Source: Chaenocephalus aceratus (lineage: Eukaryota; Chordata; Actinopteri; Perciformes; Channichthyidae). Taken from it: a DNA stretch of 64,000 bases. The stretch covers positions 13,125,456 through 13,189,455 of the forward strand of contig CM043792.1 of the NCBI GenBank assembly GCA_023974075.1, in the 5' to 3' direction. Positions within the stretch are counted from its first letter, which is position 1, and each line of letters begins with the position of its first letter. Shown one piece after another: positions 11,107-23,050 of this stretch. The notes beneath the pieces are model-generated. The model worked only from the letters and a program-made list of their open reading frames with translations. It did no database searches and was not told where the DNA came from. The translations under genes and the position numbers were made by a program.

Positions 11107-12165
11107 GCACTGTAAAACTTAATAAGTTGTGGTAACTTATAAAAAGTATGCAAACTCGTTGCCTCACAATAAGTAACTTAACTTAACTTACGGTACGTCC
11201 ACACAGCAGCTTTTCAAAAATCTTGAAAATCTTGGAGCTGGGCGTGTCTGACAGCTTGGGGATTTTTTGCGAGCAATGCGACCAATAACCAATCACATGA
11301 ATCTCCCGCCCCCGACATACAAAGCAAAAAACCCCGGGGATTTTATGCGAGCAATATATATATATATATATATAAACTCCCCAAACAGGCGAAAACCTAC
11401 CAGTTTCACCCACTGTCTCTGCCACCTCCCTCCATGCCTCGCTCCTCCGGTTTGTATCCCGGTAGATGAACACAACGGAGACTGATCATACAGCACCGGG
11501 TGATTCACTACCGCTCCATTTTTTTTAATATGAGGAAATTACCTGTGTAGTCTCTCCCAGCATACACGCGGTTTGATTGGCTAGCGCTTGTACTGTCAGA
11601 TTTGCATACGCGGGATTTGATTGGCTGATGCCAAGCATCGAGCCTCAAAAGTTGAACATTGTTCAACTTTTGATGCCGATAGATGCTCGTGATGCTTGCA
11701 AAGCTATGCCATGCTCCCCACAATGCAGTTCGGCAAAGTTTAAAAATCTTGAGATGAAATACAACAAGACAGCAAAACGGTTGGGATGTTAATATGTACT
11801 CACCAAAGCAGTGTGCTAAGCACAAGATTCACTGTAATGCGACAATGACAATGACCATAGCGGCTAGCCATTGGGGAAACGTCCATCTGCTGCAGGGCAT
11901 GTTCGTAAATGTTCCAGAAAGTAACTTTGAGCGCCAAGTGGTCAAGGAGTGATCTGCGCATGTCATGTTCCCCATTTCCACTAATTTAGTTTTTCTAAAT
12001 TAGCTCACATCAATTACATTGAGTTAGTTAGGTTTTTCGACCCGGCATTACAGCTTAATTATTTAAACTGAGTGTTAATAACAAGTTAATAAAACATAAG
12101 TAAGGCTTACTTATTCATTCTTATTTAACATGATGTTAGGTTGTGTGTTAATATCTTTCTTATCT
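11107..12165. mobile_element. Composite insert in the DIRS 5' region, flanked by duplicated DIRS sequence
   Basis: On its left lies 10935-11107 and on its right 12166-12303. Both hold CTCCTCTGGTGTGA, GTGTCGGCGCGGAGGGA, AACAGGTATGTTA and ATATTAACTGGTG, so the DIRS gag-start region is duplicated. The insert begins CACTGTAAAACTTAATAAG and has AAGTTAACTT-like motifs of a common fish non-autonomous DNA element. It is itself interrupted by unrelated sequence starting ACGTCCACACAGCAGC (about 11193 on). It includes a (TA)n run at 11355-11374 and a palindrome AAAGTTGAACATTGTTCAAC near 11648. No coding sequence recognised. Confidence 0.55.
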
Positions 12166-12424
12166 CCGTCTCCTCTGGTGTGAGGGAGAGAAGAGTCCGT
12201 CCCCGCTCGCCGTGGTGTCGGCGCGGAGGGATAAACTAGCAACAGGTATGTTACTGTTTGAAGAAAAAAAAAAAAAACGGCGGGGCATATTACAATATTA
12301 ACTGGTGTGTTAATATTTGTTCAATTCTTCTGCAAAGCAAAAAAAGTAACCAGCAAGCGCCCGTCGACCGAATGTTAGCTTGGGTTCAGTCTGTGGACCG
12401 TTAAGCTAGCCCGGCTACTGATAT

Positions 12425-12620
12425 TCGAGATGTGCTCTGAAGCGAGAAGAGGTGTTTGAAAGACGCTGCGACGTAGCGCAATGGTGGGTGGATTCCCTGA
12501 CGTAGACGTCAAGATCACCAGCCAATCAGGATTGGCGTAATGAGATTGATGCTTCCGTTTGCATACGCGTTGAGGCGCATCCCATAGTGAGACATCGAAC
12601 GGAGTGTTATGAATGAGAAC
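12425..12620 (-). repeat. DIRS inverted terminal repeat, 5' end of the element
   Basis: Reverse complement of 5930-6090 with few differences. The outermost 12580-12620 (ending GTTATGAATGAGAAC) is matched in complement by the internal complementary region at 6175-6215. Confidence 0.9.
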
Positions 12621-12745
12621 TTCTATTTTATCTTATCTTAATCTATTGTACTTGATATGAAACGGATGCAAACTATCTTTACTTTCAGGGTGAACAGTGA
12701 AGGACAAAAGTATTTTTATTTAAAGTCTTGTTAACTTTTTTCTAA

Positions 12746-13710
12746 GGTGCTGTTTACACGGGAACGAAACGGGTTGTATCCGCTACTTTTCTCTTTTGTG
12801 TAGCCGTCCGTTCACACGAGGCCGTAACGGAACCGCGGAAACGGACCCCTAAAACGATAACGGGTCCAAGGTGGATAGATTTGAGGACGGAACGTTCTGG
12901 GGGGCCAAACGGCTCTGTGTGTACGTCCTATACTGTTACGGTGTGTGAAGCAGGTAGGACCCAAATGCAGATTAACGTGAAAATTCCTTTATTTCAAGGC
13001 TATACTAACAAAGACAGAACAGAATACTCACCGAGGACAAGCCAAATCACAAGACGAACCGACAAAGACAGAAAAACCAGAACTTAAATACACACAAGAC
13101 TAATCACACAAACAAGACACAGGTGAGGAGGGAGGAGAAAACACAGGGGCCACAGGTGAACACAATCGGGTAATCAGACACACCAGGGAAACTAACGACA
13201 GGGAACCACAGACAGATCTAAACAAGACAAAACACAAAGCAGACAGCAAACCACAGACAGATCTAGACAAGACAAAACACCAACGATGAAGCCATAGCCT
13301 CGCCTCTCCCCACCTCTGCTGCTCACTGCTGTAGCATGGTCAGTAGCTACTGCTACTGCTACTGACCATTCTACAGATGTTAGTGCAAAATCTACAGCTC
13401 CTCTACCACAACCATCAGCAACAAGTGGACATGGAGAACTACATGAACTCCATGTTGCTAAATCCACCGCGGAGAATAAACAGCAACCAGGCAACCATGG
13501 CAACCATGCTCGGGGTCTTCTTCGCTGCTTTTGGTGTATTTTGTGGCGGAAGTACAGCGCCACTTACAGGCCCTGCATATGTACTACAGCGTCTCCAGCA
13601 GGTCGAGCGGTCTCGTGTGAAGGGACGCGTTTATTGAGCCGTATCCGTGTGAACGGAATACTTTTTTGATATCGAATTCGGTTCGTTTGCGTTCCCGTGT
13701 AAATGGGGCA
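12746..13710. mobile_element. Harbinger-like non-autonomous element (TAA target duplication)
   Basis: TAA flanks it at 12743-12745 and 13711-13713. The left end GGTGCTGTTTACACGGGAAC matches the complement of the right end, TGCCCCATTTACACGGGAAC. A 3-bp TAA duplication is the PIF/Harbinger signature. The interior is split by an LTR (12934-13285). The part after it (13377-13637) has an open frame without a recognisable domain. Confidence 0.7.
12934..13285 (-). mobile_element. Solo LTR of a Ty3-type element
   Basis: Read on the minus strand it has a TATTTAAG TATA-like box, an AAATAAAGGAA polyadenylation-type signal and the ending CTGCATTTGGGTCC ... CGTAACA, closely resembling the end of the sushi-like LTR at 56541-56980 (GTGCATTTGGGTCC ... 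TTAACA). No internal retrotransposon sequence accompanies it. Its outer start is blurred by a tandem duplication (ACCACAGACAGATCTA twice, about 62 bp apart), and I could not find a target duplication. Confidence 0.6.
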
Positions 13711-13713
13711 TAA

Positions 13714-14645
13714 AGATAGAGTCATTGGAAAAGCTTAACTACAGTCATCATATTTGATTGCAAATCCTTGCAATGTTCTCTGTACTGCAGATAAGGAAAC
13801 AAATGTGCCATAATGTAAAGTGTGGCAACTACACAAGAAACCAAGTGTAAATGGTGTAGGAAATGAGGATGTCGGTATAATTCTTTCAGTCGGGTATCAT
13901 TTGGTAACACTAATTATATGTTCCATGAAAAATAAATAACAGCATGTTGAAGCATTATTATTTTAAAGATTTATTCAGCATCATTTTGATCTTTGATCAC
14001 CTGTGATTAAAGAAGAAACATTTTCAAGACTACAAATAAAATAAAAAGGACAAAAGAAGAGTTTCTTGCTCCTGTGCTTAATTTTTTGAATATTCTATGT
14101 TGATCACTAATTTATTATATCTGAGGCCAGTTTTCCTTTTCCTTGCGCCCTGTGGCTCCGCTCCACTGCCCTGCTGACGGGGAAGAGTTCTGTTCTGACT
14201 CCACACTGCTGGGGTGTTGTTTCTCACATTGCTCTGCACTACTGATCTCTATTAAATGCTACTTGAAGACATTGGACAAAGGCATACTATTCAGAGATAA
14301 AAGCCATTCATTCCAGCAAGGACAAGGAAGATTACTTCTTTACTTATTTAAACAAGAACATGCAAATTAATTTAAAAAATGGAGGTTAAATGAAAAAGGA
14401 CTTTGCCAAAATGGTTTATACAAAACCCCAGAAAATACAAAATAAAATATTGAATGGCTATTTTTTAACTAGGATTGTCGTTTCCCAACAGATGCTTAGC
14501 AGTTCAAAGTTTATAGAGTCCATAATAAGGATATGTTTCCTAAATAAGGATTTGCTCAGGTACGCAGCATTTGTACGGCATTGGACATTGAATTTCCTTG
14601 ATAAGAAATCTCATTTATATTTATATAAAATGTACCATTACATTA
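13714..14645. other. No gene recognised
   Basis: AT-rich sequence; open frames at 14143-14370 and 14390-14665 show no domain. Confidence 0.6.
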
Positions 14646-15017
14646 CAGTTTTTCTCGATTGCTAACACACTAAAATGCTACATAAAGCACAATTATTTTA
14701 ACTGACACTCAAAGAGCAAAACATCGGCTCAAATCTCCAAAACTCTAAACACGTTTTCAGCTTTTCACACAATTTGCAAATCAACATGGCACTTTTTGCA
14801 AACCACGGCACACGTTTCTCCACGTAAGACACAGGAATCTGACAAAGTCACGTGTTAGCAGGTTTAAAACACTGATATTCAAAATGCCTCACACATGGAC
14901 CAATGATCAAGAAACACGTTCCACCTGAGCAAACACCCGATAGCATAATTGTTGGCTCATCAATCAGGATGTTAGCACTATAAAAAGACCACAGGTGAGT
15001 ACTTTCTTACAGCAACA

Positions 15018-15690
15018 ATGGAAGCCAACATGGAAGCAAGAGCAAGAGCAAGAGCAAGGCTGAGAGTGAGAGGAGGAGGAAGAGCTGGGCTGAGAGTGAG
15101 AGGAGGAGGAAGAGCTGGGCTGAGAGTGAGAGGAGGAAGAATGAGAGGTAGAGGTAGAGCTGGAGGGAGAGGATGTGGACAAAGAAGAATACTCTCTAAT
15201 GAAATGAAATGTTATCAACCATGGTTTGACGATGAGAGAGGCTGGACGGCGGGTTCAGCCTAATCTAAACCGATTTACTATCGCCTCTGTAATCCGGACA
15301 CTTAGATTTTAAAACAGGTTAGTTACCAGTTTTTAGCTCTGCCTAACTCATGATATATCAGTGCTTATATCTGTTGTGTGAAACGTATTTACATCATTAC
15401 TATAATTGAATTGTTGGCATGTTGCAGACTATAACTGTACACAAATCCTGCACAATGTACTGTGGTGAACTTTCTTGTATGCAACACAGACACTGACCAA
15501 CCACTATACCTTTGTTGTTTATCTGAAGGACTGAGAAACAAAGAGGTGGAAAGCCAAGGATTTTCAATGAGGCAGGAAGCAGCAGCTACAAACTGGGTTT
15601 TGGCAAACAATGCATCACACTTAGAGAGATCCGAAGCATATAACTATGTGCTGAGATGCATGTTGCACAATGTTATTTTTGAATAAAATG
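15018..15690 (+). pseudogene. IS630-like transposase remnant with Arg/Gly-rich N terminus
   Basis: ATG at 15018 opens MEANMEARARARARLRVRGG followed by repeats of the same type, encoded by 30-bp units from 15060 (two full, one partial). After a frame change the sequence GLTMREAGRRVQPNLNRFTI and ASVIRTLRF (about 15220-15310) matches the helix-turn-helix region of a fish IS630/Tc1-related transposase family. A further piece (15540-15690; ETNWVLANN-like text, seen as ATNWVLANNAS) is the next part of the same region in shifted frames. The catalytic DDE/D part is missing. The basic repeat may add nucleic-acid binding; that is inference. Confidence 0.6.
15060..15138 (+). repeat. 30-bp in-frame coding repeat (RVRGGGRAGL)
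   Basis: Two full units and a partial third of CTGAGAGTGAGAGGAGGAGG plus AAGAGCTGGG. The length is a multiple of three, so copy number changes preserve the frame. Confidence 0.85.
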
Positions 15691-16049
15691 TGATTTTTTT
15701 CAACAACTCATTTGTATTTCTTCATTTACTGTATTTCTGTAAACTCAAGCAATCTTTCTCTGCAGAACCCTCTATGTACAGAGCACAGCCCATAACAGAT
15801 GAGAGTGCTTTAGATTATGCTCAGCAGTGTGTAGTTGGGTGGTCAAACCATCTAGTATTATGAATGACGTGTGTTACATTTGGTGCAAAAGTTTGCATTT
15901 GCTAAGTGTTTATGTAGTTTTGAGTGCAGTTCTTCACTTAGCAGGAGAAATTAGGTATTTTGCACTTTGGGTGTGTGGTTTTGTGAATTGTGTTCTGAGA
16001 AACTGAGCAATTACAAAAAAAAAAGTGTGTTAGCAATCGAAACATACTG

Positions 16050-19000
16050 AATTGATACTTACTAATTGATACTTACTAATTGTTACGTAAATAAGTGTAC
16101 AGTGTACTGTGCCATATCAAATTATTATTACATGACTTAGTTGAATACTCTGGTCAATTTGGACACCCAGGGTTGTTAATTCTCGCTAACAGACCGCTGC
16201 TAAATAGAAAAGACTGTTGCTAGGGAGCATCAAGGGACTATGATCAAGGGACTATCAATTCGCAGAAAGAATTATGGTTGATTTGACATCAGCTTTGCAA
16301 ATCAAACATTAGTTATTTCCATCGGAAGAGACCACGCAACACTTTTTAAATATGTATTTATATTATTTTCTATGAAGTTTGTCAGGCATGTCACAGCTTA
16401 AGGCAATGCAACATCAGGCCCACAGTACCAGACAGTGCTGTCAAAATCCTTTCCCGTATGCACTGTGATGGATTGTTACGTTAAATGGAGAGAATATTTT
16501 CAGCTGCTTGTGTCGATACTGAGCCTAAACTCTGCTCTGCAGAGGCGGAAATGTGAAATCCACTGTAAATCCATGAGGCCAATTAAGATGCACCAAAGAG
16601 AGTTCTTGCCAGGATGTGTTTGTGATAAAACCGAATTTAAGAAAAATAAAGTATTGAACAAAGCTCTTATTCCCAATATAAACATAACTCTGAGATGTAG
16701 TACACTGACACATCCATCCAAAATAAAAAAACAGGCTTATGCATGTACTTTTCTGTTCAAAATGCATTTCCAGTGGTTTGCAATCCCAAACCAGGCAAAC
16801 TGAGATGGTAAGAGAAAACTTGAACACAAAAAGAAAGATACAGTCATTGTGATTGGCAAACAAAGGCATACTCAAGGTAACAGTCTTGTGTTATGCTGAC
16901 CTTGAAATCAAATCGAAGTTAGTTCTGAGAAGAGTTGAAGCGTTCCGCCCGTAGCTGGTCACTGAGTCCGTGTTCATCAATATAAAACAGATAGCAGGAT
17001 ATGAATGCAGAAACCGTAGACAGCGGGAGAAGATTTCTGTTCTGTTTAACGTTTGTAGTACAAGTAGTATTGTCCAATCAGATATATTTGAGCCGGCTTT
17101 GCAGGTTAACAGTCTATGTGCATAAAAGCGGCGTAAGGCATTGTCCGATATCTCTGTACTGGTTAGCTTTTAGCCTGATGACAAATTAGCTTTTTACTAG
17201 CGAGGCTATTTGGCTAGTTGCGACCTACAATAATCTGGATTTAGACACCATCTCTCAATTTCGCCTACATTCTTGAGTCTCAAATTGCTAATCAGATTTG
17301 CTATTCAGATTGTAAACAATGACCAGTTCATAGGAAGTCATGGAAGTCCGAAAAATATTGGCTGTTGCCCCCAGAGCCTGGAATTAATGACTAATTATAG
17401 AGTTTTGTAAAAGAACAAACTGTATCTCTTTACAAAAAAAAGATGGAGATAGAAGAATGTAAGCTTAAATATATCACATTTCTTTAAAATGATTCCAATT
17501 TATAAAAAGGATGGCTCTGTTCTTTCACAAACTACTCATTAGGAAACGTTTGCTGTTTTTCTTTATGTTGGTTCAAAAGAACAGTCGATTCTCAAACGTT
17601 CTGCTAATACAAAGAAATGCAATAAAATAATAAATATGTTTTAAAAAACTGTATGATTTCCGTCAGACAACTTCACCCTCAAAAAAACAGTTTGTAGATT
17701 TCTGTGTTTTACAGTAAGATTTATTTAAATGACATGTCGTCTTGATTTTATTATGACACTTTTCATTAGCGTCACAAATGAGGCTGCCCTGTTCTCCGAA
17801 TTCAGAAGACCTTTGCAATTAAACGCTTTCCCTGACTTGAAGAGCCGCATTTCATGTTAGCGCATGCAGTGGCAAATTAACACTTTGCCACGAGGCAAAT
17901 CAAATGCTGTGGGATCTTTGGCAGTGACAGGGAAACCTGACACGCAGCCGCACACTCTGGCAGGAAGCCAGCCATCATTTCCACGCTATTGTTACCTTTT
18001 GAAGAACATTTGGAGAGTGGTATATTACATTACAGCACAACATATAGTGTGTATACTATACATATATAACCAATATGTACTGTATACATTTTGTAAATTA
18101 CACTTTTCGATTTTTAATATTTAATATAGTTTTGTCTTTAAGTTTCTTATTTGTTTGTTTTTTTCTTGAAAAGGCATATCAAAAATATATGATTGCTTAA
18201 AGATATTAATGCTCACTCAATTTCCAAACAACGGATACAAAAGGATGATGTGTTGTGGAAATGGATGTTTTTCACCTACAGTATGCAATCCAGTACAAAT
18301 GTTGAATATGCTATTCTAATTATATAAATTAGCTGAATAATCTCCCATATATGTAAATTAGAAAGTCCTGGATTTCTGCTTCACAGGGGGATGCAATTTG
18401 GGTATTACCTTTGACCTTTTTTGTATAGGCTTTTAGAGACTCATTGTGGTGTGTGCATGTTTGCCATATTGCCATATTACCGTGAGAAGGACCTGTAGTG
18501 AGCAAAGAGAGACACATTTAAATAAGAACTTTACAATGTCCTTTTCTAGACTGGTTTAATCTACAGTTCTGTTGTCCTATTCAACTCAATTTAAGCTCAA
18601 CACATCTTTAATATGTAGTCTGTCCTTCGTTGTCCATTTGTATCTGAACCATCTTTTGTTAACTTGCTGTGACAAATGTTATTGTACTATGTTCAACTAC
18701 CCCACAATTATAGTGCGTTAGCCCTTTTAAACAAATGCTTTAGCCTTCATAGCAACTCAAGGGAGAGGTTGTTCTGGAGCACAGATGGCAAATGTGTAAT
18801 CCCCTTTGAGTTATAACCTTGTCTTCAGGACAACCATACCCAAGTGAGAAGACCAAAAGGATTTCACATTTTTATAGGTCAGAAACTCAGAAATGCATGC
18901 AGTAGCTTCACCGTGTAGAACCTGCACTGAATTTAAGCTCATCTCTGCATTTAGTTATCCTCACAAACAATGTATCAAACAGCATGTTTGAGGTCAACTT

Positions 19001-20675
19001 AATGTTAAATACACATAACAATAAAATGAATGCACAAATAAGACGCCCTACACAATAAAAGCAGCATTCAATTATAATTCTCAGTTTATTTCATAAATAT
19101 GCTTGAATTCTATATTTAGTTATTTATAGTAAACACTGTAATCATATTTTATGCCATCTTCTATTTTTTCCATCTACTGCTGACTATTTTCTATTCCCTG
19201 AGACGAGTTTCCCATTTGCTTTGTGATATGTGTTCTCTAAACCATTAATCTCAAAATATATTTAAAATGAATTAATTATAGGAGGGACGCAGGGTTAAAA
19301 AAGTCACTTGATGTTAATGGACACATTCAGACCTGATAAATAAAACAAATTCAATCATAATGTTTGTGTTGTTTTAATGACAGTAACCAACTGCTGGGTT
19401 TTTCTGCCAAATGTTGGAATAATTAAGGCAATATTTTCAGTAAGGTATGAATTATCAGTATGCACAAATGGCAGGTTGGAGAGGTTCCCATCCTTTACTG
19501 TTCCCATCATTTCTTTCTCTCCTTTTGAATTTGTCTTTCAGATAAATGGTGTCAGCCGTCCTGTTTGTTGCGTCGACAGCTCCTCTGACAGCCTCAGGGC
19601 AGATCCTGGTACAGGGATGGGAAGGTTTCTTTTCTAAAGCCTTTTCATAGAGATGTTGGGAACTTAATCACAAGGTGTAGGTATAGGTTTTACATAATTT
19701 AATGATTTTAAAACTATTTTACTATTCATGGCGACATTGTCATGGAGCCCACACTTCCGCTTTGGATTAATTTGAATTAAATGTGGAGGAATTTAAATAA
19801 GTTAAACACAATTGAAATACTCACGTCAAAAGGAATACAGCCTTTTATGAAGGCTTACATTTGAAAAGAGGCTAAATGTTGTCCTCTATAAGGAGTCATT
19901 ATGGATACATTGTTAAAAACGTTTCATTTTATTTATTCATTTTGTAGGTGACTAACATTTTGGGACAACTGAAATATAACAGCTGGAAGGAGTCACTTAA
20001 AGCAGTATTGCGTAATCTCATTATTAATCTTTATAATCTTGTTATTTTTCGTAACAATTTTAAATAGCTGGTTATGAAGATTGGTTGATTATTGTGCTCA
20101 ATCCTCTAGACAGACATGTAAGTTATTTAGTCACTTCCTTTAGATTTTTAAAGATCACCTTTCACGGACAAACTTGAAATGTGACAATTATCTTAGACTC
20201 TCTTGAATGTCTTTTCCCTTTTATTCAATACTTTAAAACCTGATAATGGCCAAGGTACACACCAAACAGTTTGACTATAGTAAAGTCAACATAACATGTG
20301 TTCATTGACATCAAGAAAAACATTTTGTGTTTTCAGTCAAAGGAAAAACAGCCTCCTACATGTGTATACATTAAGTTGCATATTAAACTGAGCATTCATT
20401 GACGCATAGCGCAGCCTAACATGTACAGTACTCTGTTTTTATTACTGATTCACAATAATAAGAATGTACATATTCATACATGGGTCATGTTTAAATGTTA
20501 AACATAAGTGGGAGGCACATTGATTCCGATTTATCATTGCTAGTAATATGTTGTTAATGTGAATTTCAGACGTTTTCAATATTTAGAAAAAAAACGTTCC
20601 ATGTATTAACAAAGAATAAGTGGATGCTCACCTCTGATGACCCCAAGGATTAAGAACAAATGTGTGATTTCCATC
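16050..20675. other. Long non-coding stretch
   Basis: AT-rich sequence with scattered short open frames (for example 16435-16803, 17864-18124, 19377-19637). I see no domain, splice structure, inverted-repeat element or RNA gene that I can support. Confidence 0.6.
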
Positions 20676-20678
20676 TAA

Positions 20679-21265
20679 TACCTCATTCACACCAACGGTG
20701 TTTCAGGGCCGGTTCGGAACTGGAGCTTGAAAAGCACCGGGTTTTCCTGTTCACACCGCAGCGGAGCAGCCTCTTAGCTCCGGAATCCGGTTCGTTTCAA
20801 GCACCAACAAATTGTCCGGCCAGAGCAAAAGCACCACATACGTCACGCTTACGTCGAGGCGGGGGCAGGGGCGGGATCAACTCCTGAACAACAACAAAAA
20901 GCCGGCGTTTTATCCAGTTTGTACACAACGATGGAGAAACTTAACAAGCAGCAGTGGTCCACTGAAGAGAGCAGCTACCTACTGGGAATCTGGTCTTCCG
21001 AAGAGGTACAGAGGAAGCTGGAGCACAATCGGCCATTGTTGTTGTTGTCGGTGTCAGCTGTGAGGGGTTTCCGCGCGGTTGGGTTTGGCTTTATGAAGCA
21101 GGCACGCAAACGGTTACCTCATGACGCAAACGATGACGCAATGACGCCGCACCAGTCGGACTCTGGGCAGTGTGAAGAGCCGGAGCTAAACCGAAGAACC
21201 GGTTCTGAACCTGAAAAGCTCTAGCACGGAGCTTGAACCGGAGTTGCGTTGGTGTGAATGAGGTA
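20679..21265 (+). mobile_element. Harbinger-like non-autonomous element
   Basis: TAA flanks both sides (20676-20678 and 21266-21268). The left end TACCTCATTCACACCAACG is the complement of the right end CGTTGGTGTGAATGAGGTA (one of the cleanest TIR pairs in the window). GC-rich interior with GGAGCT/CCGGTT motifs repeated in inverted arrangement near both ends. It keeps a fragment of the SANT-domain accessory gene. Confidence 0.85.
20931..21224 (+). pseudogene. Harbinger SANT/Myb-like accessory protein fragment
   Basis: From the ATG at 20931 the frame reads MEKLNKQQWSTEESSYLLGI then WSSEEVQRKLE. This is the first helix and start of the second of a SANT/Myb-like DNA-binding domain as used by the accessory protein that works with Harbinger transposases. 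Then it passes into sequence shared with the element's end (FRAVGFGFMKQARKRLP). The rest of the domain and the whole transposase are gone. It shows that this short element descends from an autonomous one. Confidence 0.6.
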
Positions 21266-21268
21266 TAA

Positions 21269-22911
21269 GAAACTGTGCAATAATCAAGTCAGTAGCACTT
21301 TCAATAGATAAATTGCCGGCGACCCGGAAAAAAACTATTTTACTCCCATTCTACCACACATGAAGGTCTAAGAGAGACAGCTTTTAAATCCCAGTCTCAG
21401 ATTTCCTTTGGAAATAGCGTGATCAGGACAAGTTAAAGATGACTCGTTGCTGTGATCAGTGAAGCAGGAGGGTGTCTTCAATTAAATATTTTACTCTGAC
21501 GTTATGTCCCAGAGTGGTAGGCTGGCATCCACTACATTTCCCTGCAGGAGAGAATCTCATAAAGAGAAGAAAGACATAATTGGTTTTCTTGTAGCCAGCT
21601 GAATGTACCGTCTTACTTCTTGTTTCAACACAAAGAGTTATTTATTGCCGTCTCCAACCAGTAAAGATTGAGATGACCTATTAAATCACCAGGGTTGGCC
21701 ATGAGCTGATAGTCCCATATTTTCGGGTGTGCATGCACATACAAAACCAGCCACACTGCCTTTAATCACTATACCACCATTTAAATAAATAACACTTTGT
21801 TATGCAAATACATTGCCAGATGGCTTAAGATCTTTTACCGTTTGAGTACATGACAGCAATATTAAAACCTATAGAACGGTTTCTGAATTAATGATCATTC
21901 AAAAGCAGTTAGTTTGTACTCCATGCATATTCTCCCCACATTCTGTTTGTAATTAGATGCTACAAAGAAGATACACTAACAAAATAACTTCCTCTAAAGA
22001 AGCATTCTGGATACTGGTGCTCACATTAGCTTGTTTTTATAACAATAACATACTTTTCTTAGGAAAGAAAAGGTGGTGGCGGTTCTTGGATTTTACCCAA
22101 ATAAAGTACCAGATCTGACACTGGAGAAGAGAAAGTCAAACTTCAAAGCAATACATGAGCAAATTATTGATAATTTCTTATTTAAGTTTTACAATGACCT
22201 GTTTTGAAAGAGGTGATAATTGAATAGCTGAATGTCAATGTATATATGTATGACAAAAGCAATGTTGAGTTTTCATATTAAAATGTGTGAAAGGGATGTG
22301 TGAAAAACAACACAGCGAGGATCACATCACTTCAGCAAACATACAATATGAATAGAGACCTTGCAGTCTCTATAGGAATGAACCCAATAAAACAATATGC
22401 TGCAAAACAGAACCAGCCAGAACACTCATAACATTGAAACATGAGAATGCATTGTCACCACTATGATAATAAAAAGCATGAAATCAGCATAATGTATGCC
22501 AAACAACAATCATAAGGAAAATAAGCACAGCACAATAAAGCAATAACAGTGCAAAGCGGGCACATGGGTGGATAGAAGTAGAATGAGCGGATATTACCAG
22601 CAGGCAGACAACAAAGATACTCGGCTTGTTTGAGACGAGCTGCGGCTCGCCTCGAAAGTAGACGAGAATAGCCGATCGCAGCTGGGGGAGGTCTCAAAAA
22701 GCTCGCCTGAAGTCGGACAGCTCGGAGTCGGCTTCATCTTCTTCTACTTCTTCTTCTCTCGGTTTTTTGGCGGATTGCAAACAACTTTAAGGTGCATACT
22801 GCCGCCTCCGGAGTCGGCTTGACTCGGTTTTGCATTTATAAAGAATGCACACATGTTTTTAATCGTTAATGTCAGATATGTACTAAGTAAATACATTTGT
22901 TCCTGATCAAG
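21269..22911. other. No gene recognised
   Basis: Non-coding. A patch at 22600-22830 is richer in CG and repeats CTCGGAGTCGG-type words (22700-22840), possibly an old DNA element, but I found no matching ends. Confidence 0.5.
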
Positions 22912-23050
22912 ATTAGATTCAACTTTATTGTTATTGCACATATTACAGGTACTGAGACAACAAATGCAGTTTAGCTTCTAACCAGGTGCAACAAGCAGTG
23001 AAGTGAAAAGTAATGTACACAATAGACAGAATAAAATATAGAAATGAATT
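22912..23050 (-). mobile_element. LINE L2-like 3' end
   Basis: AGATTAGATTCAACTTTATT and the following GTTATTGCACATATTACAGG, with ACTGAGACAACAAATGCAG, read on the minus strand as the typical end of fish L2-type LINEs (AATAAAGTTGAATCTAATCT). 5'-truncated, no coding part. Confidence 0.6.

Larger units (their letters stand above)
5875..12620 (-). mobile_element. DIRS-type tyrosine-recombinase retrotransposon, full structure with decayed ORFs
   Basis: A 6.75-kb element read on the minus strand. It is bounded by inverted terminal repeats (12425-12620 at its start, 5875-6090 at its end) and has an internal complementary region at 6121-6220. In transcription order it carries a broken gag (11007-9335), a broken reverse transcriptase (8973-8219) and an open RNase H / tyrosine recombinase frame (8216-6276). 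Both outer ends show the trinucleotide GTT in element sense and there is no target duplication, as known for DIRS elements, which integrate a circular intermediate through a tyrosine recombinase. Its 5' part is swollen by a 1.06-kb insert between duplicated gag-start segments. Confidence 0.92.
14646..16049 (+). mobile_element. IS630/Tc1-related DNA transposon, internally deleted
   Basis: The ends are inverted: the left begins CAGTTTTTCTCGATTGCTAA and continues CACAC; the right, complemented, begins CAGTATGTTTCGATTGCTAA and continues CACAC. Remains of one transposase gene lie between (15018-15690). The flanking dinucleotides are TA on the left and AA on the right, so the expected TA duplication is only half visible. 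Length 1.4 kb. Confidence 0.7.

Noticed and set aside
13192..13563. 123-codon minus-strand frame
   Set aside because: It runs across the solo LTR border and a tandem duplication with no domain.
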